Notes under the pieces: model-generated | Seen by the model: only the letters and a program-made list of their open reading frames with translations | Database searches by the model: none | Told to the model about the DNA's origin: nothing | Source of the DNA: Isoetes taiwanensis | Lineage: Eukaryota; Streptophyta; Lycopodiopsida; Isoetales; Isoetaceae | Length of the DNA stretch: 64,000 nucleotides | Assembly (NCBI GenBank): GCA_021234155.1 | Contig: JAJEKV010000149.1 | Location: forward strand, 250,001 to 314,000 | Direction: 5' to 3' | Translations under genes and position numbers: made by a program | Shown here: in pieces, positions 1 through 11,317 of the stretch | Layout: the number at the start of each line of letters is the position of its first letter | Position numbering within the stretch: position 1 is the first letter of the stretch

Positions 1-60
1 ATGGACAAGGCAAGCCGCACAACCAACCCCTGCAAAGAAGAGCAAATTAGAACATAAAAA

Positions 61-270
61 TCAGCACCCAGAAGGTGAAAAAGCATCACCCAGCGGGTGG
101 AAATTAAGTATGCGTCACCCTCAAGGTGGAAATAAATAGCATCACCCTCAAGGTGGAAAAAAATAGCATCACCCTCAAGGTGGAAAAAATAGCATCACCC
201 TCAAGGTGGAAAAAATAGCATCACCCTCAAGGTGGAAATAAATAGCATCACCCTCAAGGTGGAAATAAAA
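61..270. repeat. Minisatellite with hairpin-forming CACCCTCAAGGTGG core
   Basis: About eight imperfect units of 26-31 bp follow one another. Later units share the core CACCCTCAAGGTGG followed by AAATAAATAG or AAAAAATAG, and the first units are more diverged (CACCCAGCGGGTGG, CACCCAGAAGGTG). Each core is a small inverted repeat, CACC...GGTG around five bases, so both strands can fold into a chain of short hairpins. A 110-codon minus-strand open frame overlaps the edge of this tract and is not taken as a gene. Confidence 0.9.
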
Positions 271-372
271 ACAACATATGAAAAATGACATGATAGTGAT
301 GCAAAAAACATTATTATAGTAAATGCAAAGTGAACAACCTGAAACAGACGTGTCCCCCTGAGCAGGGCGGGA

Positions 373-512
373 AGGGGGGGAAGCTCGGAGAAGGAAGGAA
401 GCTGCTGTGAGAAGACGCCGATAACCGGTGCTGAAGGAGAAAGAGCCTTATATAGTGGCTCGTCCCTCCCCAGAATGGCGATCCGATGGCTCGGATCGAT
501 GCGATTCTGGGA
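373..512 (+). repeat. Direct repeat copy 1 (paired with 5083-5208)
   Basis: This segment, from the GCTCGGAGAAGGAAGGAAGC stretch to GGCTCGGATCGATGCGAT, recurs in the same orientation about 4.7 kb downstream with only scattered differences. It contains a TATA-like stretch, GCCTTATATAGTGGCTC. Two direct copies enclosing 4.6 kb could be remnants of long terminal repeats or a segmental duplication. I see no protease, reverse transcriptase or integrase frame between them, so the LTR reading is weak. Confidence 0.75.
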
Positions 513-3500
513 AGGGACTCGCGATAGACACAAAACCGGCCGACTACCAGAGAACTTCCTAACTACAAGCCCAACCGCTGCGAAACCTCCAAATATTGAG
601 ACGGGTCACGAAGCACGCAGTGAGAGTGAGAAGACGAGGAACGCCAGCGGCCGTGAGCACGAGCTGCATCATGTGGAACCCCGCATGAAGGTACCAAGCC
701 CCACCGCGACGAAAGCGAGAGACGGTCCAAGTCAAGATAAGCATCAATGTAAAACCATAAAAAGAACGCCAAGAACACGAAACAAACTAAAAGTGGCCAT
801 TCGAATGTGCCCAATATAACACCTCGTGTACAACAACGTAAGACACGCCACATCTAGATAACGAGAAGCAGAAAAAGGAAAAATGATCAAATAGAAACCC
901 ATGTCGCAAAATCTCAATGTGGTGCCAAACGCAATATGCATCATATCCAGATAAAGTGAAATAGCAACACCATGCACAAAATTAGAATGTAGCCAATAGA
1001 ACACCTTGTGGACAACAACGAGGACCCCACATCTAGATAAAGAAAAGCATAAAAATGAGAGATAATCCAATAGAAACCCATGCTGAAAAATCTGAATGCC
1101 GTGCCAAACGCAACATACATCCTATCGAGATAAAGCCAAATAGCAAAGATGCCAATAATGATCGTACCAAATAGAAAAAGATCTACTACAAGTGCAAAAA
1201 CCCTCAATAGACAGTTAGAAATGGATTGCTCGAGAGAACTAGAATCCGCGAAACCAAAGACCATGCACAAAATGAGAATGTGCCCAATATAACACCTTGT
1301 ATACAATGTTCCACGTAAGATACTCCCTATCAAGAAAAAAGGAAGATGATCCAAGTGTGGTGATGTCAGAGGACAAATAATACCATATGCATAAAGCCAT
1401 AAATAAGGGCCCCAATAGGAAACATACTCTGGCAAACGAGAGACGAGATGGAGGAAGAGGATGGAGGCATGTTAGTACCGGTCAAAAGGAAGGTCAAGAA
1501 GGAAATTACTTATTTTAAAGTTAGTCTGGATCCCAACGAAAAACAAAAATGAGGCGAAGTAGTCAAAGGTGAGGTTATGGCGATGGCGAAAAGGAAGAGA
1601 TGGAGGTCAAAACGCCAAGGATATCGAGGAGATGGAGGTTGAGAGCGCAAAGGTTCGGGGAGTAACGAGGTGAGTCCAATAACCACGGGATGAAATGGGT
1701 AATGGGAACACAACAATTACATAATGTCAAGTGGAAAATTATAGCATGCAAATCGAAAAAACAAAATAAGGCAACTCGTGATAAACATTAAAAACTTACT
1801 CCGGACAAATAAATGGGTATATCTAGAGATGACAAATCCATAACATAACATATCAAGCGGTCAAAAGTACCCCGGGACAACAAAGGAAATGCTTTAAACC
1901 CAAGTATGAAGCAAAATGTCCCACCAAAGGTTAGCAAAACAGAACAAGAACTCGCACCAAAATGTAAACAGATACTAGACAAATCCACTTGCAAATCCCA
2001 ATGCCAAAAAATGACAACCCAATACATGCATATATGGAAAAGTGGTGTAGAAACAAATTTGAGATAGAGCCAATGACTGTAAACCAATAGAAAATGTGTA
2101 AAAGAAGTATGCAATGCAACATGTGAAAAAGCCAAATATAGCTCCCAAAGAGAAGCACTATGAGACCCACAATAGAGGAACCAAGAACTAGGCAAGCAAA
2201 GAACGAAGAAAATATTCGATGAAGCTCATCAAAGAAAAAGAAGACTCAATGTCCATAAGGTCCACCATACATGTCGCTCAAAGTTGCCACATACAACCCA
2301 TGTCAATAGCATCAAAAATTGGAACTACGGAAGAACAATACGGAGAAATCACCCAAATGACATAATGAACCCACAACGTATTGTAACGGCTATCAAATGT
2401 ATCCCAAACAAGTCTAGCAAAAAGGAGCGTAAAAAAGTCCCTGTCCAAATGAAATCAACAAACAATAAATTACCTCATGCGCACCTTCAAGGTTCCCTAA
2501 GAACGTAAAAATCCCCGCATATAAAGTGTTCTGGTTACCGAGACAAATGGAATAAGGAAAAATTGGCACCTAATCCAATTGCATGACAAATCCTTAAACA
2601 ATAGTCTAGAATAAATTGTTAGCTAAGGAAATGGTATATAATTGCATAGGTAACATGGGACTTAGCGTAAACAACGAAAATAGTATTGCAAGAGCATAGC
2701 CTTCCCGTCAAGATACTCAAACAAGCTTAGAACAAGATTTAACAATCATTAAACAAGATGAGCCTCAAATTAAAGATTTAAAGATGTGTCGATAAAATCC
2801 AATACAAAATATAAACCCTTAAATTGAAACACCCATCCCAACAACAAAATCTCTGTTACTAAAATCAAAAAACGAGGTTCTAAAAAAAAATGTCCCGGCA
2901 TGATAAATTTACAAATAACAATTGTAGGCAAACCACTTGGTTAGAACAGGATGAATGCCCGGACAATAAATGAGGCCGCGAAAATCCCAAAAAATATCAA
3001 ACAAATTGAGTAGGACCAAATGAGTCGATAAGGTAGCAAGCATTGACTAAGCAGAGAATCAAGTCCCAATTGCAAACCCTAAATATCTTGGATTAGAGAG
3101 GTGGAGGATACAAACCCACAAGCTAAAGACCTGAAAAATAAAAGATACGCGTTAAATAGAAAAATACCACAATAAATCCAAAAAAGAGCGAAATAGATGC
3201 ATTAATATAATGGGTTGAGAAACATAGGGTGTCAACTAGAGGATCAACATTAGAGAAGCAAGAGGGACGTAGATAAGAAGGGGTCAAATGAATGTTTGGA
3301 AATGAGCCCGCAGATAATAGAATAAAAAGGATGCCAATAAGGGTGAATGGTGAGATCTCGAGCACCCAATGAAATGCAAAGACAATTCAAGCCCCATGAA
3401 CAAAGGTTCGAATAACAGTGATGCCGGGTATCTATGTAACCAAATTCCATGACAAATCCTCTGGAACAAAAGCCTAGAATAAACTTGTTAAAGCTAAGGG

Positions 3501-5082
3501 AATGGTATGTAATTCTGAGATGGGTAAGTAGCATGTACCTCACCCAGAGAAACCCCCAACTGAAAGAAAGGTAGCAAGCGCAAAAATCATGTACCTAAAA
3601 CAATATCTTGAATAAGTAGAAGGCGGAACCGGAAAGATGTGCAGAAAAACCATCCAAGGCAAAAAAGAGATCGTATGTGTCAAAAAACAATCATCAATAA
3701 GTGAAGCCCCAAGGGTAGAAAATAAAAATAAGAAGAATAACGAATTAGGCGGGATAAGCGGTGAATGGAAGCTCTAAGGTAAATCAATAAAGGGAAGAAA
3801 GGAACAAGCCGGTTTTTGGGGGCATGGAGAAAGGTGGCGTAGGAGATGGGGATGGCAACATAGGCTACAAAAGTGAAGGGTAGCAACTATAAGGGAGCAA
3901 AAAGCACTCTAAAGGTGAAAAGCCACAAATAATGTAAGAGTTGAGATTGAAATGAAAATGATAGTGGCACAGGATATCATGTCGGGGATGCCACCGATCT
4001 GTTCTTCCGGGAGTGTTGACGGCCTGGGCCACCGGAGCTATGCCGGCAGGATTACCCTGCTACCACGTGGCCCTGACCATGTGGGCGTGGAGCTCCCACA
4101 GAGAAGGGCGGCCGTGCCGGAAGGCAAAAGGAGGGAGCCAGAAGGCAAAAGGAGAAGCCGATTGTTTCTGAGAAACCAAGCGTGATTAGCAGAGAGGTCT
4201 GAGGCCAGGAAGCAATCAATTGGTTAGGAGAGCCATGAATCCGGATTGAGGCACTGAAAAACGCACTTGATTGGCGCCAAGCTATGATCCTGTGGTAGGG
4301 GATGAGAGTGCATGCAAGATCGGAGCCCAAGGTGGAGAGAAGAAGATTAGTCCGTGTGAATTAGAGACAAGAACCCGGTACCACGCAACTGCGAAAAATA
4401 AAACCCGTTACAAAGCTTCGAGCCAAAATTTGAACCAAATGGGAACGCCATGGAGGAAATCCAAGGAGGAGGCGAGTTCGTGAGGCATGCAACGCGACAT
4501 GAAGAAGGAGCGACATCTGAAGCATGCAAACCCGACCGCAGTTTTCAAGAACACAAAGAGGAGATCTCGTTGTCCGTTTTGAAATTTCTTCCCCGCACGC
4601 AAACACTCCGGATGCTACATGCAAGGAAACCATGACATAAAGACCAAAGCCACGTAACCGCGAAATCAAGCTTGTAATCAAACCAACCCATCGATAAGCT
4701 TTAATCAAAATCAAATTGTCCAATATGAAAATCAACCCAACGTGCTATACAACCCGATGGTCCTCCAAAGCATGCGAACCCGTCCTCCCCAAAGATGCAT
4801 ATACCCAAACATATAGAAAAAGCTAATAGAATTTGCAAGCATAAAGAAGCTACTGGGTAGAATTTGCAAAACAGAGAGAAAGCATCGGCAGAGGTGTGTG
4901 TTGCCCCTCCCGAGGAGGGGAGAGAAAATTGGTCTAAAAGATCACCGTGAGGATGTCCATATAAGAGATGGCGAAGAAGCCAACCCGAACAAGATCGCTT
5001 GAAGAAAATCGTGGGTAGAAAGGGAAGCAAAGGAAAAGGAAAGAGATGGGCGGGGAAGGAAGGGAAGCTAGAAGGAAGAAAG
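513..5082. other. Repeat-derived AT-rich tract, no credible gene
   Basis: The stretch is made of diverged duplications. A unit of roughly 180 bp, recognisable by CCAATATAACACC and a block CACATCTAGATAA...AATAGAAACCCATG, recurs near 797, 980 and (partly) 1265. Another pair lies at 2580-2660 and 3448-3538 (GACAAATCCT...AGAATAAA...GGAATGGTAT). A GC-rich island at 4010-4160 has an 18 bp duplication (GAAGGCAAAAGGAG). A 7 bp hairpin, CCCCTCC/CGA/GGAGGGG, is at 4904-4920. The longest minus-strand frames are Leu/Cys/Phe-rich read-throughs of AT-rich repeats and match no family I know. Confidence 0.6.
795..1330. repeat. Diverged tandem repeat of about 180 bp
   Basis: Three copies are visible. Copy 1 runs about 797-975, copy 2 about 976-1160, and a partial copy 3 starts at about 1262 after an interruption. 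Shared words are GAATGTGCCCAATATAACACC, CACATCTAGATAA, AATAGAAACCCATG and GTGCCAAACGCAA. The copies are too diverged for recent amplification. Confidence 0.6.
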
Positions 5083-5208
5083 TCGCTCGGAGAAGGAAGG
5101 AAGCTGTCAGGAGAAGACGCCGATAACCGGTCTTTCAAGGAGAAAGAGCCTTATATAGTGGCTCATCGCTCCCAAGAATGGCGATCCGATGGCTCGGATC
5201 GATGCGAT
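5083..5208 (+). repeat. Direct repeat copy 2 (paired with 373-512)
   Basis: This is the second copy of the ~130 bp segment, keeping GAAGACGCCGATAACCGGT, GCCTTATATAGTGGCTC and GGCGATCCGATGGCTCGGA. Sequence downstream of 5208 differs from that downstream of copy 1, so the right edge of homology is near the GATGCGAT word. Confidence 0.75.
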
Positions 5209-5455
5209 CATGTGAAAGCTTAACTATATTACCTAAGTTATGTACATATCTTCAGATTGTTAAAAGCTCTACAACATACAACATCTAAGCATAATTGTAT
5301 TACCTAAGTTAGATACATACACTAAGATGTGCGTGGTCCTCGACTTGTTTGCTATCCGATGTACCAAAGACACTCATCTTGTACCCCACCTTCATCATCT
5401 TCACTAGATTCTTCTATTATTGTGAATCTCTTCACGGTGATGCTAGGCTTCTTAA

Positions 5456-6120
5456 TTAGCAAGCAACCTCTATTGCAAAGCTCCATAAACTATCAATGTC
5501 TTCACCATATTGAGATTTTATGCATTTCACTCTTGTGTCATTGTATGCACGAGAAGTATCAAATTGATGCTCTTGGACATAAGTGGTAAAGTCATTTGCA
5601 TTCTTCAAGCCTACAAACCGGTCAAATAGCCAACACAAATCCTTGTCTTCACCCAGTTAGCACGGGATGCCATCTTGGTATCAAACGAAGAGCAACCCTC
5701 ATTGAAGATACATTTGAAAGGAAGGTCGTAATCATAACACATCTATTTTTCCATTCGGATACTTGAGGAATGGAATATCCAAAGGGAAAAGAAATATGTC
5801 CGTCCCATCATTGACCTCTAAGAAGAGGGTCCAACATCTATTGCCACCATAAATGAATTTAAATCTTGGTATGCCTTGCTCATACAACTTGTCTACAATG
5901 GTCGTCCCGAACATCCAAGGGAAGATCCGACCAAACAGCCAAATCCCAATGGTTGGAACACCAAGACAACAATGATTTCGACAATGGACTACAAAAAGAA
6001 GACTCCATCGGGTAATTGGATTGGCACTTGAGTGCCATTATAGTCCGGGTGCTGATTTACAATAGTAACCCAAAATGCCTTGGAGATCAAATATAATAAG
6101 CCCCTCGTAAGTAATCCAGG
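5456..6120 (-). pseudogene. Broken minus-strand coding-like segment, identity unknown
   Basis: Read on the minus strand from 6120 down, three frames in turn give protein-like text. The first piece contains FWVTIVNQHPDYNG and VPIQLPDGVFF. The second (5914-5732) contains IPRFKFIYGGNRCW and DIFLFPLDIPFLKYPNGK. The third (5638-5456) contains FVGLKNANDFTTYVQEHQ and an SLWSFAIEVAC end. The pieces abut but need frame changes, so this is a decayed gene or one corrupted by indels. I do not recognise the family. Position upstream of other broken minus-strand pieces up to 10,205 suggests one long element-like gene. Confidence 0.35.
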
Positions 6121-6736
6121 CAGTTAGGTTAGCCATACATCTAACCCCGACCAAAGCCTAAGGATAAGACAGAAAAGTCTAAACTAATTCTAGTTTTTAA
6201 CCCTTGATAGAAATTAAAGCGTTGCAAACAATTTCTTATTCAAATAAATTTCAAAAGTACAATAGTCAATTAGCTTTAAATTCCATAAGTTGGAATGAGT
6301 TTAACTATCACTCTTCCGCCCAAAGTGACAACTTGTTTTGTCTCATCTCTTCTTCTCAAACCATATTCAATCATGGCTTTTATTAATACATTTCTTACGC
6401 CAAGTGCAAAATCCTTGTCGAACCATGTTGATGAAAACTGCAACAAACACAAGAATTAAGATCCGCTATAATAAAACATCCCAAAAGATTTATGTGAAAT
6501 ATAAGAACAACTCACCATGCTTTTAGAATTCACTTGGGCATCCACAAAAGCTTGCATAAAGGCCATCACATAAAGACCGAAATTTTACATTATCGGTTGT
6601 TGTGGAACCTCGGAATAGTTTCCTTCTTCATTGCATTCTTCACATATAATTCAACTCTCGTGAGCTAGAGTTGGTTAGATATGTGATGACATCCTTATGA
6701 AGCACGCACACACAAATGAAAATATGCAACTAAGAT

Positions 6737-8306
6737 TTAAGCAAGCGGCGGTGGTACATATATCTTGAAGAAAATGCTCACATATTTAGGAGTTTGCTGT
6801 CCAGCGTTATACCGGTCATGGAGTTCAACACAATAATTGCGGGGAGAAGCCATTGAGGTGGTATGCGCAATTTTTGCGAACTCTAAAACAAAAATCACCA
6901 AAACATGATGGGCGGGGTCCTCAACTTGAAGCTGGAACCATAATATACTAGCATTTACTAACAACAATGCCTTGTAGCCCTTTCTCAATCGCACTACACC
7001 GACTGTCCCATACTATTAGCATCCGGGCTAATCTTTTTAAATCTTTGCCCGATAAATCAAAAAGTTTTGAAGGGAAGAAAAAGAAGACATCTCGCCATTT
7101 GGATGTCAATGTGCCGCTCACATACCTTAGAATATGTCTAAATGTCTGTTAGACATGTGCCTATCTTTAAACAATGTCTCCACACAATATTTTGTGACCT
7201 TAATCGAGAGGTTCAGCTTGGAACGGATAGAATGGAACCATTGTTCGAAGGTTATCCATGTCACCGCAAACTAAGCATCAATGGTAACTAGCATAAAACA
7301 CATATTTACTAATCCAATTACACTTACGGTTGCTCAACCGATGTCCGCTTCTAGTTCTCTTAATTTCGGTCTGCGACACCTTTGTATCTTTTCTTTTCTT
7401 GACTCTTTTCGTTCACACCACTATCTCAGACTTTTCTATCCTCAGATTCCTCCTTCTCTTGCTTCACCACAACCCACCGCTTCATATCAGAGCCACATTC
7501 TCCACTAAAATTTCTTGATTACCGGTTGTATATGTTCTTGTCTTACATGATTCTTCAATCTTTTTCGATTGTAGTTCCAACTAAGGCCATAGATCCACTA
7601 GTTTTCTCTGTTTTGCGAATAATAAAATGTATGAACATGCAATAACTAAATGCAATAAGTAGTTTTTGACTTACCACTTGAAAACAAGCATTTCAAGTTC
7701 GGTCCGATGATGTGGCATTGGCTTTAGAATTGGTACCTTCTTCGCACCTTGTCTACAACCTGTTTTTCTTTGGAGTGTCGAAGACCTCTACAATAATATA
7801 TTTTTTCTTTTAGAGTGTCGAGAGCGGCTTCATTGTTCTCCCATTCTCATTTGGTTCCAAATACTACAAGATAACTCATTGTCAACTAAACATAAACATC
7901 AAGAAAATGTAGAAATTAAACTAATATGGACACACACTGTGTTGCCACATTCAGCCCTTTGCTTCAGGAGGAGCTCAATTTGTTGTGCATATGAAGCTAC
8001 AATTGTAGCTTTGCTTGTGACAATCAGTATTTATTATAAAAAAATGAGCTCAATTTGCTCCATTATAAAATCCAGCAAATTCATTTAAAACTAATTACTT
8101 ACTTGATGTTCCTTTCCTCCTCCTCTCATGCTCGCTACAAATGTGTTCAATGTGTTCAGAGGTGACCTAGATGTGGATTGGGTTGACTTATCATCATCTA
8201 CACAACTTGAAAAATCAAGTGTCTTTGCGGGAGGATCTACTACGTTCTTGTCGGCATGCATCTGCATGAGGCTAAATTGAAATACATATGAAAATACCAT
8301 AACCAC
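6737..8306 (-). other. Scattered minus-strand coding-like pieces, unidentified
   Basis: Short minus-strand frames of plausible composition occur at 6737-6994 (85 codons) and 8091-8306 (71 codons, with ADKNVVDPPAKTLDF and a Ser/Thr-rich tail). Around 7690-7860 a shifting frame gives LVVFGTK and EAALDTLKEK. They are separated by AT-rich sequence that could be introns of the same decayed gene as 5456-6120 and 9176-10,205. None matches a family I recognise. Confidence 0.25.
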
Positions 8307-9175
8307 ATATCACATACCTTTCTCGGCTTCTTTATACTACCCATGTCACTGCAAGAATGAAAGCATTACCAATAATAACTAGATGATGGAAAGAAATGTA
8401 CAATCCAATTCCAAATGTACTCTATGTATCATTATTTGAGAACTATGTACGTAGTTTATGTACCCACATCCAAATGTAGAAAGCTTCCTAGAAAAAGAAT
8501 TCATAAATGCATTCCATGTAGCTGTATTAGATATATTAGATATATGTATTTGGAGCCAAGTGTAGAAAAGCTTACTGGAAAATTGTAATTGCATTAAAAT
8601 GTATCATAGAGTACAGCATGTATCAAAATGTCCCCTAGTAGAAGACCACATGTTATACAAATGTACACACAGGCAGTTACCTACTTATCCTATTTTCTTA
8701 GTACATAAAAGTAACTCCTCAATAATATCTGGCAACACTGTACATCATGCACATTAATAATATGCATGTACTAACATGATGTTTACACCAGCCTAGAAAA
8801 GCAAAACGATCCAACCCTACAAATCTTCACTTTAACCTACATTTTAAAACCCAAATGTAATTAATATACTACAGAACAATTAATGCACAACCAATGCACA
8901 ACTTCTAACTAATATCCATCTACCAATCTTACACCTGAACTAATAAAGAAAGACATGAAAGAAATCAATTATGCATGCTTACCTTTTCCAATCAGCCCAA
9001 TGCACGAGGTAGATTCACATCCCATGTGCAGCCTGGTACCGGCAGTTGTTCCTTGTGCTAGCAAGATAGGAGATACATAATAGGCACTAAGGATGTCTGC
9101 AAGATGCCAATACCACAGGGGAGGAACCAAAACAAAACTTTCGCCGCAATTTGTGCGGGGACTAAAAATCAACAT

Positions 9176-9514
9176 TTATGACTGCTCTGCAACTGAAACC
9201 AAAGAAAGAGGAGGAGGCTGCAAGCTAAGGACCGAGGAGTGATCTAAGAACTCCCTCAACTCCAAAATCTTTGTGTCCCCCTCCTCAATTGCTTTCTTTT
9301 TTGAAGACCTTAAATTGAGTTCAGAATCTAGCTGCCTCAACTCAGATGCTTTTGCTTCCACTTCCTTGCTAAGCTCAGCTAGATCCTGCCCCCGCTTGCT
9401 CTTCTGCGCAATTGCATCCTCCACCTTCCATTTTATGTGCTCAAACTTCATAGCACTACCGTCACTTCCATCCATCTGGCTGTTGAAACGCCTCCAACTC
9501 GACATCAGATTCAA
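9176..9514 (-). pseudogene. Coiled-coil segment of an unknown minus-strand gene
   Basis: A 112-codon minus-strand frame is rich in Glu, Lys, Leu and Ser with heptad-like spacing (ELSKEVEAKASELRQLDSEL, then a KKAIEEGDTKILELREFL stretch), which predicts a coiled coil over about residues 30-90. Just upstream on the same strand (9520-9900) further protein-like text appears in other frames: HYVPLFFARAFALHLKGE, then EVLTGCNSLSPKNAKGHK and YDTFYKKEDLTV, interrupted by frame changes and stops. The neighbourhood suggests a long gene reading right to left from 10,205. No function is assigned. Confidence 0.4.
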
Positions 9515-10013
9515 GTAGTCTCGGCCTCATGGACTAGCTTAGAATATCGCCCTTTCCCCTTCCCTATGCTTCAAAGTCTCATTATAGGCATAGTCTGTCT
9601 CCCGTAAAATTCTCGTGCATCTCCTTACATATGCTTTCCTTCAAAGAGGATATGCTCTCAAGAAATACATTCAAACTGTCAAATCCTCTTTTTTGTAGAA
9701 AGTATCATAGGACTTGTGGCCCTTGGCATTCTTTGGACTTAGACTGTTACAACCGGTCAAAACCTCATTCTTTGACCTTGCTTTTAGCGTGGCTGTTTTT
9801 TTTTTAACATCATCCCAATCAACCGATTCACCTTTTAAGTGTAAGGCAAATGCTCTAGCAAAAAATAGGGGAACATAGTGATTACGTACATCTTTTCCTA
9901 CTTAGAATGCAAACTCATACCACTTAAAAAATTCTGCTTTGGTCTTCCAACTTCACCGGCTCATCCTTGTACCCGTGCACTGGTAGGTTCCTTAGATCCC
10001 CAAACTTACGTCA

Positions 10014-10205
10014 CTAAAGAGTTGTACTGCAAATTTTTCCTTGAATTTCATTTTTGCGGATCCTTGCGAGAAAAATTGCGGTCCTCATTTCGGTTCTCCT
10101 TCTTTGCAGCCGGGACTTCCGGACTTCAAATGTGTCCCCTTTTGGAAGCCCGGGAGATTTTGGACTGATCTGGGGGGCAGCACTCTTCTTTGGTGTCTTT
10201 GCCAT
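10014..10205 (-). pseudogene. Possible N-terminal piece of the unknown minus-strand gene
   Basis: A 63-codon frame starts with ATG at 10,205 and begins MAKTPKKSAAPQISPKSPGL, a basic, Pro/Ser-rich start typical of a nuclear or DNA-binding protein. It ends at a stop just before the broken frames that continue leftwards to 9176. No upstream in-frame continuation is evident, and 10,240-10,580 looks like leader sequence. Whether it belongs to the coiled-coil gene at 9176-9514 is inferred from strand and spacing only. Confidence 0.3.
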
Positions 10206-11317
10206 TGTCTATACCTGCAATGCAACAAGAAATATCTTTTAATTGTCCTAAAGGTGCAACAACTGAGCTTGCACATGTAAACAAAAACCTAAAGTAATAA
10301 ATTAAAGCGTGAAAAAAAAACTAGGGAAGAAGACGATTGTACCTTTGATTTGTTGAGAATGGCCAAAGCGACTTCGGAAAGAGCGTTTTAGTCGCTTGCA
10401 AAGAGATCGAGTCTTTGGATCGCAGGGTAAAAGCAGAGAGATCAAAGGACAAAGAAACAAGAACGGGGAAGAAAGAATTGGAGGGAATTTTCGATTGCCT
10501 ATTTTCGGTCGAAAAAAAAACCAAAATTCACGGTAATTATTATACATTTCTAAAAATGTATATGTATTAAAATGACCCAATATTTTATCACCCTAACGTG
10601 CTTTTACCCACCATGAGTTGCAGGCTCTAATGCCACGTGTTGACTACTTTCTTTTTTTCTTCTTGATCTTGTTATGGTAGCATGTACCATGTGTTGCAGG
10701 CTCTAATGCCAAGTATTGTTGTTGTGATGACCCTTATTGTTGGAAATTAAGTGCGGGTGATAGAGGCCTCCATGCCCAATTTTTGCATTCTGGTGGCTTT
10801 CGTAACTTGGATTGTGTTGGGACAGTCTTCGTCTCATGAATGGTCCTGTGAATGGTTTTATTGTCAATTGTTGGCCCTCATTGTATTGTAGGATCAAAGC
10901 ATATAGGTGGGGGGCATTTTGTTTGTCCTGGACACATTGTGCTTGGGGGCTGCTTTACTTAAAAGAACATATACTGTTCGGCCCGTCAATTAGGCGTGAC
11001 GGTTTGGATTTGGCTCATCCTCGCGCGCCAAAAGAAGAACTCCAATTTCCCATCCGATTTCGTTGGGCCATGTCAGCGATCCGGAGATGCTTCTTGGGTT
11101 CTAGCAGCCCCAAATACAATTTTGAAAATGGAACCGAGTTTTGGAATTCTGTGTTCTGCAATTTTATGCTTCATGCAATTGACAAGAATTGCATGGCTTG
11201 CTTGCTACTTACGCTGCTGAATTTGCAGCCAGGTTTGGAGGTCAAGATCCTAAAGACCTTAGTACTTCGCTGAGGATTAAAATTGAAGAATCTTTTTAAA
11301 AATTTACGGCGCAGAAG
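10206..11317. other. Non-coding stretch with a short duplication
   Basis: The words GAGTTGCAGGCTCTAATGCCA (10,616) and GTGTTGCAGGCTCTAATGCCA (10,691) form a short direct repeat about 75 bp apart. A 153-codon plus-strand frame at 10,812-11,273 is Trp/Cys/Leu-rich and resembles nothing known; its last part (11,218-11,290) gives FAARFGGQDPKDLSTSLR and may lead into the element gene that follows. Confidence 0.4.

Noticed and set aside
941-2195. Minus-strand frames of 96-164 codons rich in Leu, Phe, Cys and Ile as membrane proteins
   Set aside because: They read through diverged ~180 bp tandem repeats. The peptide repeats with the DNA and has no start context or family resemblance.
373-5208. Complete LTR retrotransposon
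   Set aside because: The direct repeats are present, but no gag, protease, integrase, RT or RNase H frames lie between them, and I could not see TG...CA termini or target duplications.
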